A DNA stretch of 64,000 nucleotides from Desmodus rotundus (lineage: Eukaryota > Chordata > Mammalia > Chiroptera > Phyllostomidae), in the NCBI RefSeq assembly GCF_022682495.2, contig NC_071390.1:107060294-107124293 (forward strand), given 5' to 3'. The notes beneath the pieces are model-generated. The model was not told the DNA's origin and made no database searches. It saw only the letters and a program-made list of their open reading frames with translations. Position numbers and translations under genes: made by a program. Below, piece after piece: positions 10,525-21,985 of this stretch (position 1 is its first letter; each line of letters starts with the position of its first letter).

Positions 10525-12820
10525 AATTCCAGTGTCATGCTGCTTCCCTGGTAGAGCATAAGTGCTTCCATGTGCTTCCTAGTGAGGGAAGCCACAAAGA
10601 CAAGTGTTCATGCTCAGAGAAGACAGGGGAGGCTATAATATTACCTCTGCAGATGGGTGTTGAATGTGATTTCACCAGAGTAGGAAAAAAAATGGTGGCA
10701 AAAGATTGGGGTCAATTTGATATTTCTTCATCTGGTAACCAAAGATGAAAATGTGGTAATGTTCAGGTTCATCAGCAAAATTCTTCTTTTCTTCCAAACT
10801 CAAATATTTTGACTACAATGGAAAAAAAAAGAGGTAATTTTCTAGGATGGTTTTCTAGACAACTAGAACAGCAGCCCAAAAACTTGCCGTTCATCAATCC
10901 TAAATTACTCAAAGAAATGCTTTGACGTTTCTCTACATTGTGTATACCCAGCCCAATATGTGGGTCTATCCAGTGAAGCCAACTCACTCTAGCTAGTGCC
11001 CAGTCCCCTTCTTCTCAAAGGCAGACTTTTGGTCCAAGTAGCCTGTGTATTTATGTCATTGGGGTAATGTTCTACATAATTAATAAAGCTTATTTTCAGT
11101 TTAGAAGACAGAATATAAATGAGGGGGCATGGAAATAAAAGGTGGCCAACTCTTAGTCATGCAGCCTACCAATGGAGGAAGATTAAAGCTGCTTTGGAAG
11201 TCTTGGTGAGGCCAGAATATTCTGCACAGAGGTCTTAGTGTTTTCTTAAAACTGAAGATAAATATTCACAAGGGGCGAGGGTGATGAGAAATGCCACATC
11301 AACCTTTGTCTTCAAGAGAGTTGCAAAACAAGCCAGAGAACAATAATTCTCTGAAATGGTGAAGAAAAGGGCTTTTTCTCACTTAAAAAGTGGTTTCCTC
11401 AACAACAGAAAGTTTAGTTCCAAGAGGCCCTGGTAGATCAGAGTACTTTCTCATCTCCACAGGTGATAGTACCTATAGACTATGACAAAGACAAACTTCA
11501 GTATATAAATCCTTCAAGAGGTCAATACTGTCTCAAAGCACTGATTTGCTTTTTATGATGCCCATTCTTAAAATAATCAAGTACATGCCGCTTTTACCTG
11601 CTGCAATGGAAAATTTGAGTGACCAGAGATCTGAACGATCTTGGTGACCTCCAGCACATATTTAAGAAATACATCACATTTCTCGTGTCTTATTGTATTA
11701 TTAAAGTCATAATGACTAAAGAAATGTTTCTTTGATTTTAGTTAGGTGGAGAAGTTAAATCTTTAGTTAGATGAGGAGTCAAATCTATTCCTTTAATAAT
11801 ATGTTCCAATATAACAGGCTTATTGAAATATGAAATGCATTAACTATAAAGAACAGGGCTTTACACTTTCTCTCATTTAATCAAATTGTATTTAACATTC
11901 CACATGTGTCCCTTATACAATTGTAATGATCTGATGATTTCCAGCAGATAGGAACTTGTGGGGACAAATTCAGAGGCCTAAAATCCCCCAATGCCATTGC
12001 TTACAAGGCTTGTCTCCAGCTCACAGGAGATTTTTACTTCCATCTCTAGGAACCACTGCATTTTCCCCTACACAACAGGTGACTGCACCTGCTTCATTCT
12101 TGCAGCTCTGTTGCAGTATACTTGCATGGTGTCTCCTCGTCCACAGGCTGTGTCTTACTGTTCTGCCTGCTTCATCCGTTTTGTCTAACAAATTCAGTCC
12201 TTCAGAAGACAGCTGAGAATGGACACTCCCTCCCTTGCCCACTTATTTCGATGATTCTGGGTTGCTCACTGTCAGATGGAGTCTTCCTTCTATAAAGTAG
12301 GCACACTTTATCTAGATGCAGAATAGACTAGTAGATTGGTCCTGATGGTGGACATGCTGGTTTTGGGTCATATGTCACCACCCAAACTCATTTAATGTTT
12401 CGCCCAGTGGTTACCAAAGGATCAAACATCAGAAAACTCAATTAGGAAACATCAGGTTGGGAGGTTTCTTAGTGCAATGACATCCTTTCCTATCTATTTA
12501 CGAAGCACAGGAAAATGAAAAAGAAGCAACTTTCAAGATGAGGCCAACTTGACCCATCTGTTTTGTTGGTTGAGTTTTAAACAGATTAGTTATTATTGCA
12601 TTTTGAATTCATTCTTAGTTTATTCTTCCTTCTCCTTTTGTCTTCCTTTTCACAAATAAATACATGGAACAACTGGCCTGGGTTCTTAGAAGTTTCTTAG
12701 AAACTTGAACTAACTTGAAATACTACACAACCAGCCTATCTATATGCAGTCCAGCCAACCTCCAGGACTTAGTGCTGAGTTTGCCTTAAAACTCGCAAGA
12801 ACATGGCAGCACCTCTGGAC
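10525..12820. other. No gene or clear repeat seen
   Basis: About 2.3 kb of single-copy-looking DNA. Short open frames on both strands overlap each other (for example around 11956-12242) and show no known domain. Confidence 0.55.
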
Positions 12821-12824
12821 TTTA

Positions 12825-12932
12825 GACTAGTGATGCCCAAGTTTGACTGCTAATCACAATTCCTGAGGAACTTTTTAAAAATATAAATTAGTGGGTGTCA
12901 ATGCCAGATATCCCAACTCAAAGAGAATCTGT
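12825..12932 (+). mobile_element. MER5A-like hAT-Charlie fragment
   Basis: The text follows the MER5A pattern: a degraded 'gctgcacattagaatcacctgggg' ('gctaatcacaattcctgagg'), then 'aactttttaaaaata', then a 'ccagatatcccaactcaaag' and 'agaatctg' block. MER5A is a small non-autonomous hAT DNA transposon. One end is missing. Confidence 0.6.
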
Positions 12933-13041
12933 GTGTTTATTATTGCTTAGAGAGAGGGTTTATCTCTGCTGAAGGGTCCACTTGGCAAGTCACTCCCAGA
13001 AAGGCAGTAATTTTCTTCTTTTGAGGAAAACGTCTTCCTTC

Positions 13042-13070
13042 ATTCTTTCCTTCCTTCCTTCCTTCCTTTT
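13042..13070 (+). repeat. (TTCC)n microsatellite
   Basis: Short run of about five TTCC units within a T-rich tract. Confidence 0.85.
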
Positions 13071-13204
13071 CTCTATTTTTCTTTATAAATGTATATTTAT
13101 AAGATATAAGCGATATGATAAGAAGAAAGTAGAGAACTAACTGCAGCTGTTTCCCATACTTTTTCTCAAACATCCACCTAATATCCTTTGGGATAATCAA
13201 GATA

Positions 13205-13332
13205 AAGATAAGGAAACAGAGGGTCAGAGGAACTCCATAATTTCTAACATCACACAGCTAATGGGTGTGTAAGCAGAGACTGAAATCCAGACCTATGTGA
13301 TTTCAAAACTCTTGCTCTTTCTGCTCCATTAA
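13205..13332 (+). mobile_element. MIR SINE fragment
   Basis: Clear MIR core: 'aaggaaacagagggtcagag', then 'catcacacagctaatgggtg', then 'agactgaaatccagacctat' and 'ctcttgctctttctgctcc'. The block order matches the 3' half of MIR. Confidence 0.82.
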
Positions 13333-13889
13333 GTGGCCAAATATGAAAAAAAAAGTGAAATGTGAGTTATTTTTGTTTTAAAATGTTTTGCTTTCACTTT
13401 ATTTCTTTCTAACCTTTTTTCTGTGTGTGAGCTTTTATGAAGTATATATACAATTAATAAACTATTCCACTTAAGGGTGTATCTTTCATCAGATTTCATT
13501 ATTATACAGTTATTATAACCATCCTTTGTGTGGCTTTTGTACATATGTGTTAATAGGTTACCTAAATACTCCCAAGTTGTTGGAAGTTTGCTGACTATCT
13601 GTTAGCCACTTTAAAAACCAGTATGTCCAATGGACTCTGCTGCTAGATGTATTCCAAGCTGTAGGGGAGTTTTGGGTCTGCGCTTTGCACGGATCACTCA
13701 TAGTTTGCACATTCTCCTGTGAGGCACTGCAAGGATGTGTGGTCCTGCTGCTGAAGAGAATGATGCTTCAAAACATTAACCATCTACTGCACATGTTCAG
13801 AGTAAGAGTTAATTGGCATAGGCTGTGCATTTAGTTCCACCAATAAGAGTAGCTCTGGTGATAATATCAGGTTAAGTTGGCAATAATAG
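13333..13889. other. No gene or clear repeat seen
   Basis: Single-copy-looking DNA with no supported reading frame. Confidence 0.5.
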
Positions 13890-14212
13890 TGTTGTGGACT
13901 GAATGTATGTGTTCCCCCCACACTCATATGTTGGAGCCTAATCCCCAACATGACAGTGTTGGAGGTGAAATCTTTGGGGGATAATTAGTTTGGATGAGGC
14001 CATAAGGGTGGAGCCCCATGATGTGAATAATGTCTTTATAAGAAGAGGAAGAGATGTCAGAGCTCTCTAACTCTCTGCAGTATGAGCCCACAGAGAGAAA
14101 GTGGACATCTGCAAGCCTGAAAGCTAGGAACAGAATCTAGCAGCACCTTGATGTTGGACTTCCAGCCTCCAGAACTGTGAGAAATAAAAGTTTATGGCTT
14201 AAGCCACAGCCA
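13890..14212 (+). mobile_element. MLT1-type MaLR LTR
   Basis: All landmark blocks of MLT1 occur in sense order: 'tgttgtggactgaatgta', 'actcatatgttggagcctaa', 'aaggtggagcc'-like text, 'cttataagaagaggaagaga', 'ttggacttccagcctccaga', 'actgtgagaaataaaa' and 'ttaagccac'. The extreme 3' end is missing. It lies next to the ERV internal block but in the opposite orientation, so the two need not belong to one provirus. Confidence 0.88.
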
Positions 14213-15429
14213 GGGTGGCTTGTCAGAAAACAAGTGTTCTGTCAGAAAACATATGGCACAGATGGTACAGTTACAAGGGTTAGTTGATGAAGTTAATGAA
14301 AGCAATATTTACAACAGTACAGAAAGTGTTAAGAACACCACCAATAGTAGTTATGACCCCATGGATTGATGTGGGTTTTGCCAGAACCACATCCATGGAA
14401 GAGGGTCTGCTATAGGATGTGGCTAAAAGTCCACAAACATGGCCAAAGCCAGGGCCCAGGAGAGAAGGATGGGGGCAGAAGGACTTCACCATCTTCTCTC
14501 TGTGACTCTTTGGTGGCATTCATCAAGGAGGCCAGGAAGACCAGAGAGCATCATCCATGGAGGTGAGCTCTCAGAGCTCATACAGGGCAGAAAATGGCAG
14601 AAAATGGATTTAGAGAGACATAATGACAATCACCAACATAATCTGTCCTTTCTACCATATACAATAAAATGTGTCCTTCTTTTAGATGGAAAAATTTGCA
14701 TACCCACACAGACAAACTCATTTCCCATCAACTACTCTCTTCTTATAAAATGATGTCAATTTAATCATATTTCCACCAAGATCCAAAATCACATAGTATC
14801 CATCTCCAGAGTCCTTCATGTAAAGTAGCAGGGAAAAAATGGCATAGGGAAGGGAAGAAAGGATAAACATACAATCCAGAAGCTACAACCTCTCCTTCAC
14901 AAGGCTGAAATTCACCATTCTAGCTGTGTTCTCTCACCTGAACAGGCACTCAGCCAGCATGTTTGCTCACAAAACTTTTTGTTTGTTTATTTAGTTGGTT
15001 TTGGAGCTTAATCCCACTAATGAAGAATGCAGATACTTAGAGGTCTTGCATTTATTGATTTCCTATTGTTTCCCACTGACCATTATGAAGGAACACAGGA
15101 GTAGTAGGTATAAATTCAGTGAATTCTCGGGTTTCAGAAATAGTCTTCTAGCTCTCAAAGTCTAAAATCAACCCAATTTCCCCTCATTGGTTGTGATTAA
15201 TCACCCTGAGTCACACAGTGACCTCCCTCTGTGTCTCTCAGTCCATGAAATGAGAAGTTCACAAGGGCCAGGGGCATCCTTAGCTTCTAACTCAACAAAA
15301 GCAGGTGGTGCTCCCAGAAGCATTTCTCCCTTGGGCAGTAGGTCTCCAGATCCTGCAAGCCCAAGATCCAGAGATGAGAAACAAATTTCTCTAAGCATGT
15401 TATTAGGTATGATAGTAAAATAACATTGC
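14213..15429. other. Unassigned; possibly more ERV-derived sequence
   Basis: It lies between an MLT1 LTR and a decayed pol region. A minus-strand frame of 79 codons (14519-14280) ends in a hydrophobic stretch, but I see no diagnostic motif. The overlapping frames at 15187-15574 run on both strands and cannot be assigned. By position it could be the 3' part of the same old retrovirus-like element. Confidence 0.35.
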
Positions 15430-17420
15430 TGCATCTGCCCTTGACTCCTGCACCTGTAGGGTTTAGCTGTTGGAGAAATGAATACCATACATTGACTACT
15501 GGTTTAAGGCATGTACAATGGTTTGTGGGACAGTGGCCTAACCTTGCAGAATATTGCCTCCTAATTGGTGGCATGATTGAGCCTTCATCATACTTACCAT
15601 ACTTACCAAAGTATAATGCCAGCTGCTTCTGAATGATGAGGAGACCAGTAAATCTATTGACAAAGTCCCTTTGTCAAAAAGTGAGTTCCTTAGTCTGAGA
15701 CAATGGTCTCTGTGATAATCTGTTAATGAGTTAGGCCTTCGGTATGTCCACAAAAGGAAGATGTTGGCACAAGTTTTATAGGTAGGGTTGGCAGGTAAGA
15801 ATTTGGAATATCTGTGAGGACAAATCACTGCCTGTGCATAATGAAACAGTTTTCATATAATCAATATCCAATATGTGTCTGGGTCTTCCTTCTGAGAAAC
15901 GGTGCCATAACAAGGGTTCAACATTGTCCTCTTGCTTTGGCAGGTTGGGCACTCAGAAGTGGTGAAGCTGGGTTAGCCTTGGTGCAAAGGAGCCCACATT
16001 GTTAGTCTCGCATATGATCTCATTGCTGCTGGCAGGGCCAATTGTGCAAGATGCCCTGGGCAGGCATGGAGTACCTGTGGGAAATGACTAACAGTGTTAT
16101 ACACAGGCTATTTTGTCCACTGATTATTGAGGGCCTCTTCTAAAGTGAACATCCTCTGGTTGGCATTTATATGAGACACAATATCTTTATTCCCTGTAAT
16201 TACTCTGAAAGGTCCATTCCCAGGTCTCCTGGTCACCAACATTCCAAGTACCCATTGTCAGGAATCAGATCTGGAAATCAGGCCATCTATCTCCCCTTCC
16301 ATGAACCAGTCAACCAGATGGATTCCTGGAGTTTACATGCATACACTTTTTGGACAACTCTGAGGGGGTTTGGAGTATAGCAGCCAGCAACTCTTGGCTG
16401 GTGTAAATATACTGTGACAATTTACCTTTGAGCCAGACCCACACTCTTTCCTCCTTTGTTAACTCATTGTAAGAAACTCCTGGGGGAGGCTTTCAGGAGC
16501 AGACCCTGTGGGAGTGGATCCTGGAAAATTTACTTGCGCCTGGAGCACCCGCTCAGGCCTGTGTCGTGTATGCAATTTCCATGTTATAATGAAATGCTGC
16601 CGTGCATACTCAAAATCAAATTTTATGCTCCAATGCTTTGTATAAACATGAAATTCAACAGGTCGTGTCTCATAATTGCTGGTATCCCATGGTCAGAAGT
16701 TCAGTCTACCAGGGTTTAGAAGCAAACCAGGGGCAGCTTTTCAAATGCAGAATATTGTCCTCAGGAGCAGGCATGATCTTAAGATCCCTAGACCTGTGTG
16801 TTATTCTCCTATTGGAGATGGTCAGAGCCTCTGAAAAGCCCATCTCTCTGCCACAGGCACTTCTAGATACCACTGAGTCTACTGGGGAGTAAGGTCCTCA
16901 TTGGCAGACAGTCTCCACTATACCTTGGATGTGTGCAGAGCCTGTTCTTGCTCCATATTCTTTTCAAAGCTGGAGAATTGATTGAGGGCTAAGTGGGGTT
17001 AGGGCAACAAAACAAACATAACATATGTTGCACCAAAATCTACAGAGACCTATGAGGGTTATGCCCCTCAACTGGCCTCTTACTTTAAAGGATACAACTC
17101 CACATTCAAGACAGAGGGGCTCTGAGGAGCTTCCCCAACCTGGTAGACATCTGCACAGCCACAACGATTACCCCTATGCTGGCATGAGGTAGTTTGTAAA
17201 CACCACTTCCCAAGTCCATTCACCATGAATATACTGGTATAACAGACCAGTGTAATGTTCTGTGGGTAGTCAAGACTCCTCATGACTTGCGTCAAAAAGC
17301 AGTAGGTTGGGCACAGCCCTGTGATATGGCAATAAAGTTTTATGGTTCCCCTGGTAGATGACAGTAAATTTTGTGGGATTATATTTATTGATGGACATTG
17401 CAAAGAAATTGTTTATTCAA
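15430..17420 (-). mobile_element. Decayed ERVL/MaLR-like pol region
   Basis: Read on the minus strand, a region near 17400-17080 resembles the ERVL reverse transcriptase. It keeps a 'LDYPQNITLV' stretch directly before the place where the catalytic YxDD box should be, and that box is lost. Farther along, near 15990-15890, a cysteine pair in 'SECPTCQ' fits the integrase zinc-binding region, and core-like text continues toward 15540. Many stops and frameshifts break it and no frame exceeds 110 codons. It is an ancient, inactive copy. The family call rests on eye matching of two regions about 1.3 kb apart in the correct order. Confidence 0.6.
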
Positions 17421-18130
17421 TCAATGGGTGCAGGGCACTTATCAGAGGCCAGAAGCTATGTTAATTTATTCTAAGGAAGATACCACATCTGGTACAGCAG
17501 CTGTGATTATCATCACTGCTGATTACCTTTTGATAATCCAAGTCATTCTGCAAGACCCATCTGGCTTTTCTACCAGGCAAACAGTCAATTTAGATAGAGA
17601 GGTGATAGAAATCCCCACCTCTGTATTGTGATGTCTCACTGGAAGCATGAATCTCTGTTACTCCCCCCAGATAATTTGATTCACTATTTTGAGGATGAGG
17701 ACATTTCCAGGGACACCCATATGGGTCATTCTTACAGTAATAGTCCTTATTTCAATGATAAGAAGACCCATATGAAATCCTAAAAGATATTAAATATATT
17801 TGTAGCCTCCAGGACTTTGGAGAGAGCCCCTAAGATAAGCCCATGGCCTAACTGAATCTTCTGTGAAACAGACTTGTGCTACAAGTCTATCCATCACCTG
17901 GTACTTTAATCCCCCTTTTGGTCAACAGACCACCATGATCATTTGTGTCTCTAGGGATTAACATCCTATCAGAGGTATTATCCAATAATCCCTAGAAAAT
18001 CTGGGTAGTTCCCATTCCCCAGTGCACGGTTGTCCTGTTGATAGATCACAGGTCTTTCTGGGGGAGACTCACAGGGAAAGCCATAGTCTGTTTTGATGAT
18101 GAGTGCCAAAGTTTTCCCAAAAATCTGCTG
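17421..18130 (-). mobile_element. Possible continuation of the ERVL-like internal region
   Basis: Position (upstream of the reverse transcriptase part on the minus strand) and lack of other repeat features suggest the protease or early RT part of the same element. No motif is readable. Confidence 0.3.
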
Positions 18131-18159
18131 AGATAGACTCAGGAACCTTCACTCAGCTG

Positions 18160-18680
18160 GGGAACTATAAAGAGAGCCAGGACTGGGCACAGTGGGTGGT
18201 ACAGGGCCAAGGGGGCAGGGAAAATCCAGAGCCCAATCTGTGACATGTGGGATTTAAGGTGCTTTGAAACATTCAAGTGGAAATGTCTAATAAACACTTG
18301 GATACTTGAGTCTGAGCCAGAAATCAAAATGGGAAAGCATTAGCAATTAGATGGTAATTGAAGCCATCAACCCAGATATGAATTTAGTAGAAGGGCAAAA
18401 TTTCAGGTTTATGTAAAAAAGAGGACCCAGCAGAGAAGTCTAAGGAGAATCACCAGAGAGGCTTAGGATAAACCAGAAAATGGAGATATTATATACACTG
18501 TGGTAAGAAGGTACTTCAGAAAGAAGGAAGTGGTCCATTGCATCAAATGCTGATGGAAATTCATAAAGAATGAGGACCAAAAAAACGCCTCTTTGATGTG
18601 GTCATGTGGAGACGGCCAGTGACCTTTGGAAGAGCTGTTTCTGTGGAACTCTGAGGGCAGAAGCCAGACTGGGTGTGCAC
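18160..18680 (-). mobile_element. L2 LINE reverse-transcriptase fragment
   Basis: The plus strand shows the antisense of the L2 RT frame. It has a decayed 'ccaagtggagatgtc' block ('caagtggaaatgtctaataa'), 'ttggatacttgagtctg', 'attgcatcaaatgctgatgg', 'aatgaggacc' and 'gagcttt..gtggaactctg' in the family's order. L2 is CR1-clade. The copy is heavily decayed and non-coding. Confidence 0.65.
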
Positions 18681-21600
18681 CGTGCGCAACGACACCCTGC
18701 CTTTGTCACATAATTCTATCCGCCAAACACCAGATGGCTTAGCATGTTTTGAGCTTATTTTATGTGTGTTGATTCTGACTCCTCCTTTATCACATTTTTA
18801 TAATTCACATGCCAGTGGTCATTGGCCACTAACAATGCTTTTGTTTAGTTGGCTCCAACCTAGATACGTTTCAAGCCTCATCAATATACCTGTGAGACTT
18901 GTTCAAAAGGGTTAAGCTTCCTGAGTAATGTATTTGTGTCCCATATTCTGTGATTATAAAAAGAAGTAGCAGGAAGTCAGTTATGAGGCCCTCAGCATCC
19001 ATGCTTAGTCATTAACATCCATCATCTATCACAAAGAAAAACCAGCCTGAAATTCTTCTTGCCAAACCTCACAGTCTTTCATTCCTCCTACTAACTATAG
19101 CAATAAACTCAGAAATGTGCACATTTGGGGGTTTTTTTAGCTTTCCTGGGCCTTTTTTTTTTGTTTACATCAGAAATAGTCATCCATGCAGAGGCCTAGA
19201 TGACTATTTCCCTCTTCTGTCAGTTGGTACGGTAATAAATCTCTATACCTGCTGACTTTTACATTGTGATTCATAGTTGAATTACATTTGGACATGAAAT
19301 TAGTATATTAAGCCCCTTTGGGAGTTTAATTATTCCAAAACTATGGACAAATCTGAGTATATGTGAGGTTGGGTAACACAAGGATTCCAGAGTGGATAGA
19401 ACTGTACTATTTACATGTAAAGAGCATTAATGCCTAAGCAGAGTTTGGCTAACTAAGCATAAAACAAGGGACTTTATTACCCATCACCCTGGGATCAAGG
19501 AAAACCTAAAACAGAACCCGGCTAAGAAACCAGAGATTAACTGACTATACCCAAAGACTATTAAAACCGTTTTGTACAAAATGACTCTGAGGAAACTTAA
19601 TAAAGAGATTCATTCCCATGGTTTTAGTCATTTGTTTAGACATACATGGCATTCTTTTGGTTTCTACATCTCCCATTCATTACAGAAGTGGTTTGGTTTT
19701 CTGTAAACCTGAATTGTTTTCATGTGATAAGAACTGACATGTGGTACAAATTCCCTTGACTCCTGGAATGCAGATCAGTCAGTAGCCAGTGGACAAATCC
19801 ATAAATTGTTACATCTCTTGAGACACACACAGCTCTTAAGTGGGAAACAAAACTACCTTTTTTATGTGGAAGACAGAAGTCTGAAGAGGACTCATTAGAC
19901 AGATTTAGAAACGACAATGAACTATAAATTGGATAGTATACCACGGTGGGTTGGTCAGTAAATAATGATCTGAGGTTATGACTCCCCTTATAGGCCAACT
20001 TAAGAACACAGGATCACTGGACCATCGTTTCCCCGTGTTTGACACGGCGCTCTCTTGACAGTGGGCGCAGATAAAGTATGGCCATTACGGGAGGAGGAGA
20101 ATAATTTAATTATTACTAAAAATAAAAATGATAATAATATTTAATTATTAGTAGTAAAGTAATCTGCATTATAATTGTCATTCTGTCAAATTATATGCAA
20201 GATCTATAAAAATAATTTTTATTTGAGTGAGAAAAAAATTGGGCCTATATATTTTTTCCTAATGAGAATTTTTTGATATTTTCAAATGTTTATGTATTTT
20301 TCTAAATTAAAAAGCTGTATAGTTTTATATAAAAAACAATCTTATGAAACCAAATGTCCCTTTGAGAACTTAATAATTAATTCCAATGAAGACACACTTG
20401 AGTAGACTCAGAGAAGCAGCAGCGTAAATATTGACACAGACAAGCGGTGTGTGATTTGGCCAGCTGCCTGAAATACTATCTCAAGGTGAGCGAGGAAGTA
20501 TTCAGTTAAGACAACTGAATAGAGCAGAGCACACCAAGAAGAAGGCTCTATGGGAAAAAGTAAAGTGACTAATCATAGTAAAGAAGCTATAATTAGGGAA
20601 GAGAGAAAAAAAATTAAAAACTAGAGTATTAGGAATTTTCCCACCATTAGAAGAGGTATAGACAAGTATGAGTGATATGAGAGTGGATGGTGTATGCACT
20701 TTTTTTATTTTTATAGTTCCAAAATGTGTTAAATATGCATGGATTTTTAATAACATTTTAAATCAATCAGCCATTCAGTTTTCTCAACATTGAAATGATT
20801 GTGTGAAAAAGAAGTGCACTGTCGTGGACCTTTTAACTAACAAACACCTGGAAACGTGGTCTTACTCAAAATACTAGTACTTCCACCAGCAAAACTAGCT
20901 ATACTCACTAATCTTTCAGGGATAAGACAGAGCTGCTAAGGCACATTGTCCTTCACGTGCATTTTCCTGCCCATGTTCAGAGCAGTCCAGTGAAGCAGGT
21001 ACTGTTGTTCTCTGGGTGAAGGTGCTGAGCATTTCAACCATCAACAGATAGGCCTAACCATGTTTGGGCAGGAATAGCTCCTTCAGACACACCTCAGAAC
21101 TCAGCCATTACACAGACTGTCTCCTTCGAGCTCCTGGAAAACTTTCATCATTAGTCATTCAGTGATAATAATCTTTAATAATATTGTATGTATGCAAAGC
21201 ACCTTGAAAGACAAGAGAAACTAAAGGGTTTAAAACATACAGCAAAGCAGTTCTGTGCTTTAGCAAATTCTGAATTGGATGTAAAATGTGGATTTCTCTT
21301 TGTTATTCTCTATTAAGTTTTGGTAGAGATGTTTAACAATCATTGACACCAATTTGTAGAGGAATATTGCTTAAACAGGACCAAATACCTTTTCTTTACT
21401 TGTTTTTCAATATGTTGTCTTAAACTGGCCTGTTAAACACTTCAATAATCTCTTTAACAGTTTAAACTATAATGAAGATAATCAAAAAAGCAATTGCCTC
21501 CAATTGACCACAATAAAACACTGCTATAATCTTTTTTCCCTTTTTCTTGTTTTTATTATGAATGATCTTCCAAATGCTTCATATTGTCCTTTCTTAACAA

Positions 21601-21794
21601 CATTAGACAATGTCATTAAACAAATTTGCCATTGGCTAAAGTTTACTGTTAATATTCTAAGATTTAGTTGGGGAGACGCTTTGCACAAAACACAGGTAAT
21701 TAAGAAGAATATACCAGGGTCTAGAAACAGTAGAGTGATGTATTTCTTTCTTCAGGGGGTATTTTATAAGACAGAGAGAGAAAGACCCATAAAT
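18681..21794. other. Mostly single-copy DNA; AT-rich core
   Basis: No gene is supported. A strongly AT-rich patch lies at 20100-20350, directly after a small CpG-retaining patch at 20025-20095 (see findings). A region at 20930-21130 has weak MIR-like blocks. Confidence 0.5.
20930..21130 (+). mobile_element. Possible MIR fragment
   Basis: Weak match in order to the MIR middle: 'tccagtgaagcaggtactgt' then 'gtgaaggtgctgagca'. Too decayed for certainty. Confidence 0.35.
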
Positions 21795-21985
21795 CGGCTG
21801 GGAAGAATGCTTGGTCTGGAGCCAGTGCTTGGCACGGCCACAACAAGCTGCCTGACCTGTGAGATTTGATGATGAGAGTTATGCTCTCCTCAGAGGTTTG
21901 TCGTCTGAGAGCAGTAGAGAACAGACTTAAAGGGCATGTAGCCAGTGCTCAGTAAATGTTGCTATGCGAGTACTGAAGACCTTTG
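21795..21985 (+). mobile_element. MIR SINE, near full length
   Basis: The block order matches MIR from head to tail: 'gcttggtctggagccagtgc', 'acaagctgcctgacctgtga', a 'ctcctcagaggtttgtcgtc' region, then 'ccagtgctcagtaaatgttg'. The last is the decayed 'gtgctcaataaatgttgg' tail. Confidence 0.68.

Noticed and set aside
13890..18130. One provirus with the MLT1 LTR as its LTR
   Set aside because: The LTR is on the plus strand and the pol remnant on the minus strand, and no second matching LTR was found.
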